A DNA stretch of 64,000 nt from Thermoactinospora rubra (GCF_002093975.1 NZ_KZ084327.1:99977-163976); one strand, 5' to 3'. Numbered from the stretch's first letter, positions 26,143-35,535 are shown. Numbers and translations are program-made. The notes: generated by a model not told the origin, from the sequence alone.

Positions 26143-27387
26143 GTGACGCGCTTCGCCCTCCTCCGCAACCACGACTTCCGCGGCCTCTTCCTGGCCAACA
26201 CCGCCAGCCAGGTGGGGACCCAGGTGCTCATGCTGGCCCTGCCGCTGATCGCGGTCAACACCCTGAACGCCAGCCCGTTCCAGGTCGGCCTGCTGGTCAT
26301 GTTCGAGACCCTGCCGTTCGCGCTGGTCGGCCTGCCCGCGGGCGCGATCGTCGACCGCATGCGCAAGCGCTCGGTGATGATCGTGGCCGACTGGGCCAGG
26401 GCCGCGGCGCTGGCGAGCGTGCCGCTGGCCTGGTGGGCTGACGCGCTGACGGTCTACCAGTTGTACGGCGTGGCGCTGTTCGTGGGCGTCTGCACGGTCT
26501 TCTTCGACGTGTCCTACCAGAGCTACCTGCCCCACCTGGTCGAGCGCGACCAGCTGGTGCAGGGCAACTCGGCGCTGGAGGTGGTCCGCACGGTCTCGCA
26601 GCTGGGCGGCCCCACCGCGGCCGGGTACCTCATCCAGCTCGTCACCGCCCCCTTCGCGATGGTCGCGACGGTCGTCGGCTTCGCCGGGTCGGCGCTGTTC
26701 CTGGGCGGCATCCGCAAGCGCGAGCGCCGGCCCGAGCGGGGTCCCGACGCCCACCTGGGCCGCGAGATCGCCGAGGGCCTGAAGTTCGTGCTCGGCCACC
26801 GCCTGCTGCGCCGCATCGCCGGATGCACGGGCACCTTCAACCTGTTCTGGGCGATAGCCCAGCCCATGATCATCCTGCTCCTGGCCAGGGAGCTGGACCT
26901 GGCCGAGGGGACGATCGGCCTGATCTTCGCAGCGGGCGGCGTGGGCGGCCTGCTCGGCGCGATGGTCACCAGCAGGATCGTCGCCCGGTTCGGCCAGGGG
27001 CCGACGATCTGGCTGTCGTGCGCGCTGTCGGCCCCGTTCGGGTTCGTGCTGCCCTGGGCCGAGGCCGACTGGCGGCTGGCCCTCGTGGTCGTGCAGGAGT
27101 TCGTGTTCGGGCTGTCCGTGGTCGTCTACAACGTCACCCAGCTCAGCTTCCGCCAGGCGGCCACTCCCGAGCCGCTGCTGGGCCGCATGAACGCCACCAT
27201 GCGCTTCCTGGTCTGGGGCACGATGCCGCTCGGCGGCTTCCTGGGCGGCCTGCTGGGCGAGGCGATCGGCGTCCGGGCGACGCTGCTGGTCGCCGCGGTC
27301 GGCGTGTCGCTGGCGTTCCTGTGGGTCTACGCCTCGCCCCTGCGCACCATGCGGGAACTGCCCGTCAGTAGTCACACACCCCTGTAG
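26143..27387 (+). CDS. MFS transporter (enterobactin-exporter/MFS_3 type)
   Basis: A 414-residue transporter with about 12 membrane segments; motif A-like GLPAGAIVDRMRKRSVMIVADWARA between helices 2 and 3. Substrate unknown; probably a drug or siderophore-like export function given the divergent regulator. GTG 26143 has no convincing Shine-Dalgarno sequence. With TTGACA at 26106 and GACCCT at 26130-26135 (18-bp spacer), the transcript would start at or within a base or two of the GTG, so the mRNA may be leaderless. Its 3' end overlaps the convergent DUF6351 gene by 23 bases. Confidence 0.87.
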   Translation: MTRFALLRNHDFRGLFLANTASQVGTQVLMLALPLIAVNTLNASPFQVGLLVMFETLPFALVGLPAGAIVDRMRKRSVMIVADWARAAALASVPLAWWADALTVYQLYGVALFVGVCTVFFDVSYQSYLPHLVERDQLVQGNSALEVVRTVSQLGGPTAAGYLIQLVTAPFAMVATVVGFAGSALFLGGIRKRERRPERGPDAHLGREIAEGLKFVLGHRLLRRIAGCTGTFNLFWAIAQPMIILLLARELDLAEGTIGLIFAAGGVGGLLGAMVTSRIVARFGQGPTIWLSCALSAPFGFVLPWAEADWRLALVVVQEFVFGLSVVVYNVTQLSFRQAATPEPLLGRMNATMRFLVWGTMPLGGFLGGLLGEAIGVRATLLVAAVGVSLAFLWVYASPLRTMRELPVSSHTPL

Positions 27388-29542
27388 GGAAGATCTGGTC
27401 CAGCCGCGCCCGCTCCCGCCCGGACGGGCGCCAGGACCCGTACAGGCCGCGCGCGATCGCCCTGGCGACCGGCTGGAGCTCGCACTTGAACACCCCGCCC
27501 TCGATCGGCCCGCCCGCCACGATCCGCGAGGTCGAGTAGAGCGGGAAGGCCCTGGTGCAGGCGCCCGGCTCCCTCCGGTCCAGCACGCCGTTCCACACCT
27601 GCGGCCCGGCCGCGATCGAGGAGCCGTCCGCGGCGAAGCAGCGGTCCACCGCCAGGGGCGGCTTGTTGCCCGCCACCCCGCGCCACGGCCGGGCGCGGAT
27701 ATTGGCCATCCACTCGTCGATCACCCGCAGCGCCTCGGGCGTCTGGTCGAACCGGGCGCCGCCGGGCCGCGCGTCGGTGAACCAGATCACCTGGTTGTCC
27801 GCCCGCCCGTCGTGGTCGAGCATCCGCCTGCGCGCCGCGAAGGACTGGTGGCTGTTGTGCATGTCCAGTTCCTCCTCCAGGTAGTGGCGCCAGTCGATGA
27901 CCGGGATATCGATGGCGCCGCGGAAGACCAGGCCGCTGCGCAGCACGTTGCGGATGGCCACCGGGTCTCCGGTACGGCGGGGCGCCGGGTCGCCCTGGTG
28001 GGCGTTGCGCGCGCTCCAGGGATCCCACCCGCCCGGGCAGGAGGCCGGCACGAACGGGCAGCCCTCCTGGACCATGTCGCGGGCCTCCTTCCAGGAGCCC
28101 GCCCGGGCGTTGAGGTCCAGGAACTCCTCCGGCGTGATCACGCCGTCTGTCAGGGCGCGCAGGCCGTACTGCACGCCCACGTTGTCCCACGGCGAGCGGG
28201 CGTAGCCGTCGGGGCCCACGCCGTAGACGTTCTTGACGTCCTCCCAGTGCGTCCAGTGGACGGTGTCCTTCACGCCCGGCGGGTCCATGCGCGCCCATTC
28301 CGGGTCGTCGTCGCCGGTCCACCGGGGGTTCATCGCCAGCGGCGTCAGGCCGCGCCAGCCGTTGACGCACTCGGTGGAGCCGGGCCTGCCTGTGTAGGGG
28401 TTGGCGACGGTGTCGGAGGCGTTGAACCCGATGAGCGCGGTGCGGTCCTCCCACCTCGCCCAGCGGGGGCCGGCGTCCATGTAGCGTTCGAGCAGCTCGC
28501 AGTCGCCCACGTGGATGGTCTGGGTGACCATGTCGGGATAGGAGTACTGCGGGATGGCCGCGTCGATGATCCGGTCGCCGTGGTTCTGGCCGTAGATGTA
28601 CTGCTGGATGCCGCCGCCCGAGCCGCCCAGGCCCACGGTGTACAGCGGCGGGCCGTACTGCTCGACGAACCGCTCCTTGACCATCAGCGCCGTCTCGCCG
28701 CCGAGGATGAGGTCGTAGTGCGTGGCGGTGCGCGTGCCGGAGGAGTACAGGATCGCGTAGCCCTTGCCCAGGCCGTGCGGGTCGAGGTGGCCGCCGCCCA
28801 GCGTGCCCTGGTCGTGGCCGATGCCGACGCCGCCGTCGAAGCGGAAGATCGCCCGCCGGTTCCAGCCGTCCTCGACGACGGCGATGGAGTACAGGAAGCG
28901 GTTGATCACGCCTCGTTCCCGTCTGATCACGAAGTCGACGGTGCGGCCGTCCAGGAGGGTCGTCCGGCTCATGTCGGCGGGCCGCTGCTCGGGCATGGGC
29001 TTGAACCGGCCGTCCGTGGCCCGGTAGAGGCGGTCGATCACCGGCCGCGCGAGGCCGCAGTCGCGGCTCCAGCCGCCCTCGACGCGGTAGCCCTGGCCGT
29101 CGTGGTTGTCGACCGTGGGCGGGCCCAGGCCGCTGCGCTCGGTCTTGCACACGAAGGGGTACTGCTTGGGCCCGGCGAAGACGGGTCCGGTGATCGGGTG
29201 GTTGCGTAAGGTCAGCGAGTCGCGGTACGGCCAGGCCGTGGCGGTGAGCGTGTTGGCGCCCACGGCGAGGCCGTCGACCAGCCCGGTGAGCGCGCCGTCG
29301 GCCGGTTTGAACGAGGCGGTGACGTCCTGGCCGTTGCGCAGCACCCTGACCCGGGAGGGCCGCACGCCGTGGCCCAGCCGTACCCTGACCAGGGCGTCGC
29401 CGCCGGTGACCTGGTCGGGGCGGCTGGAGAGGACCTCCAGGGACAGGCCGGACCGGGTGGCGGCCTGCGCGGGCGGCGCGGGCAGGACCGTCGCGACGGT
29501 CAGGGCGACCGGAAGGGTGGCCAGAAGAATCGTCCGCACCAC
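27365..29542 (-). CDS. Secreted DUF6351 family protein, alpha/beta-hydrolase-like
   Basis: A 725-residue exported protein. Signal peptide with hydrophobic core about 5-22 and likely cleavage after AQA near 28. A beta-rich N-terminal segment (about 30-115) resembles an Ig-like region, and the rest matches DUF6351. The GLGGSGGGIQQYIYGQNHGDRI segment is a GxSxG nucleophile elbow (Ser flanked by Gly), suggesting esterase/tannase-like hydrolysis; the DGRAD and HQSF segments near the end may supply the Asp/His. Enzyme activity is unproven. The start is one of two adjacent GTG codons (29542 or 29539), with a weak RBS. Confidence 0.8.
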   Translation of the reverse strand: MVRTILLATLPVALTVATVLPAPPAQAATRSGLSLEVLSSRPDQVTGGDALVRVRLGHGVRPSRVRVLRNGQDVTASFKPADGALTGLVDGLAVGANTLTATAWPYRDSLTLRNHPITGPVFAGPKQYPFVCKTERSGLGPPTVDNHDGQGYRVEGGWSRDCGLARPVIDRLYRATDGRFKPMPEQRPADMSRTTLLDGRTVDFVIRRERGVINRFLYSIAVVEDGWNRRAIFRFDGGVGIGHDQGTLGGGHLDPHGLGKGYAILYSSGTRTATHYDLILGGETALMVKERFVEQYGPPLYTVGLGGSGGGIQQYIYGQNHGDRIIDAAIPQYSYPDMVTQTIHVGDCELLERYMDAGPRWARWEDRTALIGFNASDTVANPYTGRPGSTECVNGWRGLTPLAMNPRWTGDDDPEWARMDPPGVKDTVHWTHWEDVKNVYGVGPDGYARSPWDNVGVQYGLRALTDGVITPEEFLDLNARAGSWKEARDMVQEGCPFVPASCPGGWDPWSARNAHQGDPAPRRTGDPVAIRNVLRSGLVFRGAIDIPVIDWRHYLEEELDMHNSHQSFAARRRMLDHDGRADNQVIWFTDARPGGARFDQTPEALRVIDEWMANIRARPWRGVAGNKPPLAVDRCFAADGSSIAAGPQVWNGVLDRREPGACTRAFPLYSTSRIVAGGPIEGGVFKCELQPVARAIARGLYGSWRPSGRERARLDQIFPTGVCDY

Positions 29543-29595
29543 CCGACGGTGACACGTCCGGCTTGTCCTGCCCAGGCCCGATCTTGCGCGTGCGG

Positions 29596-29604
29596 TTGTC
29601 CACA
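29596..29604 (+). promoter_or_regulatory. DnaA-box-like 9-mer TTGTCCACA
   Basis: TTGTCCACA is the high-GC actinomycete form of the DnaA box. It stands alone in the 113-bp gap between the DUF6351 start and the permease start, in the context GCGG-box-GGCGG, the same flanks as the third box at 44930-44938. A single copy may be chance or a regulatory DnaA site. Confidence 0.4.
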
Positions 29605-29655
29605 GGCGGCGATATAGGCGCGCATCCGGGTCGCGTCCGTGCCAGGCTTGAACAC

Positions 29656-30864
29656 GTGTTCACCGACCGTGCCACCAAACTCGTGCCGCCGCTCGTGGCC
29701 AAGACGGCGGCCTGGAGCGCGTGCCTGATCCTCGTCGGCATCGTGGTCAGCTACCTGTTCCAGCTGATCGCGAGGCTCAGCTTCGTGGCGCTGCCGGTCG
29801 CGGTCGCGCTGCTGCTGACCGCGCTGCTGTATCCGCTCACGCACAAGCTCAAGTCCGTCGGCCTGCGCCCCATCTGGGCCACCTGGCTCACCATGCTGGT
29901 CGCCCTGCTGGTGCTGGTCGGCACGGGCTGGCTGGTGGGGGCGCGGGCGGGCGAGGAGTTCCCCAAGCTCGTCACCCAGGTCCAGGCGACCGCGGCCCAG
30001 GTGCAGGAGTGGCTGATCACCGGGCCGCTGCACCTGAAGGAGGCGCAGCTCACCGCCTACGTCAACGAGATCGCCAAGATGGTCTCCGACCAGCAGAGCC
30101 AGATCACCGGCACGGTGCTGAGCGCGGGCGCGGTCGCCTTCGAGGTGCTGGCCGGGCTGGTGCTGCTGCTGTTCGTGACGTTCTTCCTGCTCAAGGACGG
30201 CGACCGGATCTGGGCGTGGTTCCTGAAGGCGTTCGGCCGCATGGCACCCCGGGTCGACCGGGCCGGGCGGGCCGCCTGGACCACCCTGTCCCACTACGTC
30301 CAGGGCACGGTGGCCGTCGCCGCCGTCCACGGGCTCATCATGGGCATCGTGCTGGCGGGCATGGGCGTGCCGCTGTGGGCGCCGCTGGCCGTGCTGATCT
30401 TCCTGGCGAGCTTCATCCCGATCGTCGGCATCTTCTTCGCCGGGACGGTCGCGACCCTCGTCACCTTCGGCGCCAAGGGCCCCATCCTCGCGCTCATCTT
30501 CGTCGGCGTCCTCATCATCGAGCAGCAACTGGAGAACCACGTCCTGCAGCCGCTCATCGTGGGCAGGGCGCTCAACTTCCACCCGCTGGCGATCATCATC
30601 GTCCTGGCGGTGGGCGGCATCCTGGCGGGCATCGCGGGGGCGGCGGTCGCCGTCCCCGTCGCCGCGGTGATCTACCGGGCGCTGCCGGAGCTGAGGCACG
30701 AGCCCCCGCCCGAGCTGCCGCCCGCCGAGCCGCGGACGCCTCCGGCCGCCGCGGACGAGCCGGTCCCGCCTCCTGTGGCGCCGCCCGCTGCGGAAAGCGA
30801 GCCCGCGGCGGAAGTCAAGCCCGTCGTGCCCGCTCCCGCGAAACCGGCGGGCGAGGGGGAGTAA
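29656..30864 (+). CDS. AI-2E family permease (PerM/TqsA type)
   Basis: A 402-residue integral membrane protein with about eight hydrophobic segments. Hallmarks are the FVTFFLLKDGDRIW segment, the PIVGIFFAGTVATLVTFGAKGP loop and EQQLENHVLQPLIVGRALNFHPL near the C-terminus. Members export signalling or small molecules in some bacteria, and others are Na+/H+ antiporters; here the substrate is unknown. A Pro/Ala/Glu-rich cytosolic tail of ~55 residues is unusual and likely disordered. GTG 29656 is the best start; GTG at 29590 is an alternative. Confidence 0.85.
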   Translation: MFTDRATKLVPPLVAKTAAWSACLILVGIVVSYLFQLIARLSFVALPVAVALLLTALLYPLTHKLKSVGLRPIWATWLTMLVALLVLVGTGWLVGARAGEEFPKLVTQVQATAAQVQEWLITGPLHLKEAQLTAYVNEIAKMVSDQQSQITGTVLSAGAVAFEVLAGLVLLLFVTFFLLKDGDRIWAWFLKAFGRMAPRVDRAGRAAWTTLSHYVQGTVAVAAVHGLIMGIVLAGMGVPLWAPLAVLIFLASFIPIVGIFFAGTVATLVTFGAKGPILALIFVGVLIIEQQLENHVLQPLIVGRALNFHPLAIIIVLAVGGILAGIAGAAVAVPVAAVIYRALPELRHEPPPELPPAEPRTPPAAADEPVPPPVAPPAAESEPAAEVKPVVPAPAKPAGEGE

Positions 30865-30875
30865 CCTCGTCGCTC

Positions 30876-31427
30876 GTGACCCGCTCCACCCTCACCACCC
30901 CGCCCGGCGGGGCCGAACCGCCCCGCCGGAGCCCCGGTTCCCCGGCTTCCGGCACGGTCCTCGGCTCCCACTACAGCCGCTGCTTCGGCTGCGGCGCCGA
31001 CCACCCGACCGGGCTGCACCTGAAGGCCCGCACCCCCGACGGCATGGGCGTCGAGGCGGAGTTCACCGTGGGGGAGTCGCACCAGGGAGCGCCCGGCCTG
31101 GCCCACGGCGGGGTGCTCGCCGCGGCGATGGACGAGGTCATCGGCATGTCGGTTTGGCTGTTCCAGCGCCCCTATGTCACCGGACGGCTGGAGACCGACT
31201 ACCTCCTCCCGGTTCCGGTCGGCGCGACACTCCACCTTCGGGCCTGGTGCAACGGAATCTCCGGCCGGAAGGCGTACCTTGAGGCTGAAGGGCGCGTGGG
31301 CGGACCCGACGGCCCGGTGGCCGTGCGCGCGGCCGCCCTGTTCATCGAGGTCGCGATGGAGCACTTCGCCAGGCACGGCGACCTGGCCGCCATCGCGGCC
31401 GAGCACGACTACGAGGTGAATCCGTGA
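30876..31427 (+). CDS. PaaI-family hotdog thioesterase with N-terminal CxxC
   Basis: A 183-residue hotdog-fold protein. The core is [22 protein letters not shown], the thioesterase helix with the catalytic acidic residue. A short [16 protein letters not shown] segment precedes it, typical of the actinobacterial subfamily. It probably hydrolyses an acyl-CoA of unknown type. GTG 30876 lies 11 bases after the permease stop; the 3' end overlaps dut by 4 bases. An N-terminal Pro/Ser-rich tail of ~30 residues suggests the start could be later. Confidence 0.8.
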   Translation: MTRSTLTTPPGGAEPPRRSPGSPASGTVLGSHYSRCFGCGADHPTGLHLKARTPDGMGVEAEFTVGESHQGAPGLAHGGVLAAAMDEVIGMSVWLFQRPYVTGRLETDYLLPVPVGATLHLRAWCNGISGRKAYLEAEGRVGGPDGPVAVRAAALFIEVAMEHFARHGDLAAIAAEHDYEVNP

Positions 31428-31861
31428 GCGTCGAAGTGCTCATCAAGCGGCTCGACCCCGAGCTGCCCATCCCCTCCTACGCGCATCCCGGCGACGCGGG
31501 CGTCGACCTGCACGCCGCCGAGGAGGTCGTGCTGCGGCCGGGGGAGCGGGCGATCGTGCGCACCGGCGTGGCGATCGCCCTGCCCGACGGCTACGCGGCC
31601 TTCGTCCACCCCCGCTCCGGCCTGGCGGCCGAGCACGGCGTCACGGTGGTCAACGCGCCCGGCACGATCGACGCGGGCTACCGGGGGGAGATTATGGTGA
31701 TCCTCCTCAACACCGACGCCGGCCAGCCGGTCAAGCTCAGCCGCGGCGACCGGATCGCCCAGCTGGTCGTGCAGCGGGTGGAGCGGGTGGCGTTCTGCGA
31801 GGTGGAAGAGCTGCCCGGGTCGGCGCGCGGCGCGGGAGGACGCGGGTCCACCGGCCGCTAG
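31424..31861 (+). CDS. dut: dUTP pyrophosphatase
   Basis: A 145-residue trimeric dUTPase with all five motifs: [43 protein letters not shown] and the C-terminal Gly-rich arm [10 protein letters not shown] that closes over the active site. It hydrolyses dUTP to dUMP and pyrophosphate, which keeps uracil out of DNA and supplies dTMP synthesis. GTG overlaps the upstream thioesterase stop. Confidence 0.95.
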   Translation: MSVEVLIKRLDPELPIPSYAHPGDAGVDLHAAEEVVLRPGERAIVRTGVAIALPDGYAAFVHPRSGLAAEHGVTVVNAPGTIDAGYRGEIMVILLNTDAGQPVKLSRGDRIAQLVVQRVERVAFCEVEELPGSARGAGGRGSTGR

Positions 31862-31986
31862 CGCCGGATGCGACAAGACCCCCGAGGCGTTGAAAGACAT
31901 GACAAGACGGTGGCCGGCCGCCCGGAGACGTTGACCAGCGGCACCGGCGGGTACGGTCCACTGGACGTTGGAAGAGGTGAGGGCAA

Positions 31987-32613
31987 GTGTTCCGACGCCG
32001 TCGTCGCGAACAGCCACAGCAGGCCGAACAGGTCGCCGAGGAGCCGATGCGCGAGTCGGGCCCCTGGGACGCCGACGAGCCGCATCCCGACACCGGCCGC
32101 ATCGACCTGGGCGGCCTGCGCGTCCCGCAGCACCCCGACCTTGAGGTGCGCCTGGCCGCCATGGGCGACCAGCACGTCGGGATCGTGGTGCTCGACCAGG
32201 ACAGCACGCTGCAGCTGCAGGCGCTCGCCGCGCCCAAGTCCTCGGGCATCTGGGACGAGGTCAGGGTCAAGGTGAGCGGCACGCTCAAGTCGCCCGAGGA
32301 GCGGCAGGGCCCCTTCGGCGTGGAGGTGGCCGGCCAGGCCGACACCGACGCCGGGCCGCGGCCCGTCCGCTACATCGGCATCGACGGGCCGCGCTGGATG
32401 CTGCTGGCGGTGATCAGCGGCCCGGCGGCCGAGGGCGACGCCTCCCGGTTCGAGGACTACATCAGGGACGTGGTGGTCGTCCGGGGCCAGGAGCCGATGG
32501 CGCGCGAGGAGGTGATCCCGCTCCGGCGGCCGAACGAGCGGCCCCACCAAACCGACGAAAACCCAAATCTCAACCCATTCATCCGCGGACCGGAAATCAC
32601 CGAAATCCGTTGA
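31987..32613 (+). CDS. DUF3710 family protein
   Basis: A 208-residue protein of the actinobacterial DUF3710 family, starting with an Arg-rich MFRRRRREQ. The central domain (about 38-175) is beta-rich with DLGGLRVP and PRPVRYIGIDGPRWMLLAVISG. GTG 31987 follows GAGGG. A plausible promoter is TTGACC (31931-31936) and TACGGT (31952-31957), although the 15-bp spacer is short. In mycobacteria the homologue lies next to dut, as here. Function unknown. Confidence 0.88.
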   Translation: MFRRRRREQPQQAEQVAEEPMRESGPWDADEPHPDTGRIDLGGLRVPQHPDLEVRLAAMGDQHVGIVVLDQDSTLQLQALAAPKSSGIWDEVRVKVSGTLKSPEERQGPFGVEVAGQADTDAGPRPVRYIGIDGPRWMLLAVISGPAAEGDASRFEDYIRDVVVVRGQEPMAREEVIPLRRPNERPHQTDENPNLNPFIRGPEITEIR

Positions 32614-32639
32614 CGGTTCATCGCATAAGCTGAGTCATC

Positions 32640-33032
32640 ATGACGAGTACGGCAGAACCCTCCAAACGCGGGGGCTTGCGAGCGTTCTTCAGCCGGCTGA
32701 CCACGAGCCAGTCCGAGCTGGAGGCCCAGGAGCTGCGGGAAGACGCCGAAAACACCGGGGCGACTCCCATCGTCGCGTGTAGCAACCGCCGCCGGTTCTG
32801 CGTAGCCGGTACGCTACGGACTGTGACTCTGCGTCCACGCGGCGGCGCTCCGGCCCTGGAAGCCGAGCTCTACGACGGGTCCGACGTGATCGACCTGGTG
32901 TGGCTGGGCCGCCGCAAGATCGCCGGCATCGAGCCGGGACGCATCGTCAAGGCCGAAGGGCTGGTCAGCATGCAGGACGGCCGTAAGGTGATGTTCAACC
33001 CGCGCTACGAGCTGCGCCCAGCTGGAGGGTAG
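32640..33032 (+). CDS. OB-fold nucleic-acid-binding domain protein
   Basis: A 130-residue protein. The C-terminal 80 residues form an OB fold (CVAGTLRTVTLRPRGGAPALEAELYDGSDVIDLVWLGRRKIAGIEPGRIVKAEG), seen in single-strand nucleic-acid binders. The N-terminal helix is basic. It lies 26 bases after DUF3710 and abuts the DUF3159 gene with no gap, so the three are one operon conserved in Actinobacteria. Partner and ligand unknown. Confidence 0.85.
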   Translation: MTSTAEPSKRGGLRAFFSRLTTSQSELEAQELREDAENTGATPIVACSNRRRFCVAGTLRTVTLRPRGGAPALEAELYDGSDVIDLVWLGRRKIAGIEPGRIVKAEGLVSMQDGRKVMFNPRYELRPAGG

Positions 33033-33725
33033 ATGAGCGCTGAGACGGACTCCCCGGCGTCCGGGGCCGAGACGGGCACCCACGCCACCGTGGAGGCGGC
33101 GGTGCGGGCCCAGCTCGCCAAGGCGCTGGGCGGCGTGCGCGGCATCGCCGAGGCGGCCGTGCCGACGATCGGGTTCACCGTGACCTGGATCGCTACCGCG
33201 AACCTGAAGCAGTCCCTGATCGTCAGCGTCTCGCTGGCGGTCGTGCTGCTCCTGGTACGGCTGGCGCAGCGCTCCACGCCCCAGTTCGTGCTCAACAGCC
33301 TCGTCGGCATCGCCGTGGGGTGGTTCTTCGCCAGCCGCAGCGGCGACGCCAAGGACTACTTCCTGCCGGGCATCCTGCTCAACGCCGGGTACGCGGCGGG
33401 CATGCTGCTGTCGATCGTCGTGCGCTGGCCGATCGTCGGCTTCCTCATCGGCTCCGTCACGGGCGACCCCACCGGCTGGCACAAGGACCCCGGCGTGGTC
33501 CGCCTGTGCACGAAGCTGACGTGGCTGCTCATGCTGCCCTGCCTGGTCAGGGCGGCGGTGCAGCTGCCGGTGTGGCTGTTCGCGGGAGGCGACGAGGCGG
33601 TGGCCGCGCTGGGCTTCGCCAAGATCGCCATGGGCTGGCCGCTGCAGGTGGCGGCGTTCGCGGCCATGCTGTGGGTGCTCGGCCGGGGCCGTACCCCCGT
33701 CAAGCCGCCCGTCGCCCCCGCCTGA
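33033..33725 (+). CDS. DUF3159 integral membrane protein
   Basis: A 230-residue membrane protein with about five to six hydrophobic segments between residues 45 and 220 (for example IVSVSLAVVLLLVRL and VGWFFASRSGDAKDYFLPGILLNA). The GDPTGWHKDP segment between helices is characteristic of DUF3159. It begins directly after the stop of the OB-fold gene. Possibly a transporter, but no motif proves it. Confidence 0.87.
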   Translation: MSAETDSPASGAETGTHATVEAAVRAQLAKALGGVRGIAEAAVPTIGFTVTWIATANLKQSLIVSVSLAVVLLLVRLAQRSTPQFVLNSLVGIAVGWFFASRSGDAKDYFLPGILLNAGYAAGMLLSIVVRWPIVGFLIGSVTGDPTGWHKDPGVVRLCTKLTWLLMLPCLVRAAVQLPVWLFAGGDEAVAALGFAKIAMGWPLQVAAFAAMLWVLGRGRTPVKPPVAPA

Positions 33726-33783
33726 CGCCGCCCGCCTCGGTCGCGGAAGCGCTCCACGCCCGTGACCAGGTAGCGTTCATGTC

Positions 33784-35529
33784 GTGTCCGACCCTCCCCC
33801 GCGCCTCATTGGCGGCCGCTACCTGCTCCTCGACGAGCTGGGACGCGGCGGCATGGGGGTGGTCTGGCGGGCCCGCGACGAGGTGCTCGGCCGGCCGGTC
33901 GCGCTCAAGCAGGTCCTCCTGCCCGACTGGGTGGTGGGCAAGGAGCGGGAGCAGGCGTTCGAGCGCGTGCTCAGGGAGGCCAGGGCCGCCGCCCGCCTCC
34001 GGCATCCCGGCGTGGTCACCATCCACGACGTCGTCCACGAGGAGGGCAGCCCGTGGATCGTGATGGAGCTGCTGCCCGCCGAGTCGCTGCACGACGTGGT
34101 CGAGCGGTGGGGGCCGCTGACCGAGGAGGTGGCCGTCGAGATCGGCCTCAAGCTGCTCGACGCCCTCCACGCGGCCCACAGCCACGGGATCACCCACCGC
34201 GACGTCAAGCCCGGCAACGTGCTGCTGCTGGATGACGGCGGCGTGGTGCTGACCGACTTCGGCGTCGCCCACGTGGCCGACTCGCCGACCATCACCGGCA
34301 CCGGCATGCTGCTGGGCTCGCCCGCCTTCATGGCGCCCGAGCGGCTGGAGGGCAAGCCGGCCACCGCCGCCTCGGACCTGTGGTCGCTGGGCGCCACGCT
34401 GTACACCGCGGTGGAGGGCGCTCCGCCGTACCGCGGGCCGACCCCGGTGGCGGTGCTGGCGTCGATCCTCATGGCCGAGCCGCGGCCGATGCGGAACGTC
34501 AAGCGGCTGCGCCGGGTCATCGAGGGCCTGATGACCAGGGATCCCGACGCCCGGATGGGGTACGGCGAGGCCCACGCCGCGCTGGTGGCCGCCGGAGCCC
34601 ACCCGGAGGTGACGGGGTCGCGTGCGCTGGCCGAGCTGGTACGGTGGGCGGACGAGGCGGATGCCCGGGCGGCGGGTGGGGAGCATGCTCGGCCATCCGA
34701 GCCGTCCGCGCCCGGCGGGCGGGGCCTCGGAGCAATGGCGGGCCCGGAGCCGGACGACACGCTCCACGACCGGGAGCTCGGCGCCGTGCGGGAGCACGAC
34801 GAGTACGGCGAACGCGGCAAGCACGGCGGGCGCGGCGAGTATGGCGATCACGGCGATCACGGCGATCACGGCGGGCGCGGCCAGTACGGCGATCACGGCG
34901 AGCGTAGTGACTACGGCGAGCGCGCTGAGTACGGCGTGCGCGACGAATACGACGAATACGGCGAACGTGGCGGGCGCGGCGGCGCGGTCGCGGAGCACGG
35001 CGGCGCGGTCGCACCGGCACGGCCGTGGGTGGCACCGCTGCGCCGCACGATCATCCTCCTCGCCGCCGCCATGACGGCCCTGGGCACGATCGTCGGCAGC
35101 GGGCTGGGCCGCGACCGCCTCCCGTCCATGCTCTCGTCCGTGCTCCCGTCGGCCCTCCAGTCCGCCGCCGGCGGCCGCCTGGTCATGGCCGCGGGCCTGA
35201 CGCTGGCGGCCCTGGCGATCCCCGCGACCCTGCTGGCCGCCGGGCCCCTCGCCGCGGCGGTCCTGCGCGTGCTGCCCTTGGCCGTCCTCTACGCGGCGGT
35301 CAACCGGAGCACCCCCGAGGCCGGCGCGTACGTCCTGCTGACCGTGTGGACCGGCGCGGTGGCCGCCGCCACGTGGCGGCCCTCCCGGCCCGCTGCGCTG
35401 GTGGCGGGCGTGGGCACGGTCGCCTTCGCCCTGGCGGCGCTGGCGGCCGGACGCCTGGGCGCCCTGGGGATCGCCGGCTGGGCCGCGACCGTGGCGTGGA
35501 TGATCTGGGCGGCCGGCCGTACCCGCTGA
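33784..35529 (+). CDS. Membrane Ser/Thr protein kinase with Gly-X-Y repeat linker
   Basis: A 581-residue Hanks-type (PknB-like) kinase. The kinase domain (about 11-270) has GRGGMGVVW, ATP lysine K42, catalytic D140 in HRDVKPGNVLL and D158 in DFG, so it should be active. Then follows a ~150-residue charged linker containing 20 Gly-X-Y-type triplets (342-401), and finally about five membrane helices from 422 to 577. Most actinobacterial kinases have one membrane span and an outer sensor domain; this one has a polytopic membrane domain and no sizeable outer domain. GTG 33784 gives the canonical start. It converges with a TrkA gene 6 bases away. Confidence 0.87.
   Translation: MSDPPPRLIGGRYLLLDELGRGGMGVVWRARDEVLGRPVALKQVLLPDWVVGKEREQAFERVLREARAAARLRHPGVVTIHDVVHEEGSPWIVMELLPAESLHDVVERWGPLTEEVAVEIGLKLLDALHAAHSHGITHRDVKPGNVLLLDDGGVVLTDFGVAHVADSPTITGTGMLLGSPAFMAPERLEGKPATAASDLWSLGATLYTAVEGAPPYRGPTPVAVLASILMAEPRPMRNVKRLRRVIEGLMTRDPDARMGYGEAHAALVAAGAHPEVTGSRALAELVRWADEADARAAGGEHARPSEPSAPGGRGLGAMAGPEPDDTLHDRELGAVREHDEYGERGKHGGRGEYGDHGDHGDHGGRGQYGDHGERSDYGERAEYGVRDEYDEYGERGGRGGAVAEHGGAVAPARPWVAPLRRTIILLAAAMTALGTIVGSGLGRDRLPSMLSSVLPSALQSAAGGRLVMAAGLTLAALAIPATLLAAGPLAAAVLRVLPLAVLYAAVNRSTPEAGAYVLLTVWTGAVAAATWRPSRPAALVAGVGTVAFALAALAAGRLGALGIAGWAATVAWMIWAAGRTR
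34807..34986 (+). repeat. 9-bp-period repeat coding for Gly-X-Y triplets
   Basis: Within the kinase gene, 180 bp read as 20 triplets, 16 of which begin with Gly (GER, GKH, GGR, GEY, GDH three times, GQY and so on), the others with Ser, Ala or Asp. The GGCGATCAC unit is repeated exactly three times in a row. The third position is always Arg, His or Tyr, save the last (Ala), and the middle position usually Asp or Glu. There is no proline. Confidence 0.85.
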
Positions 35530-35535
35530 TAGCCG

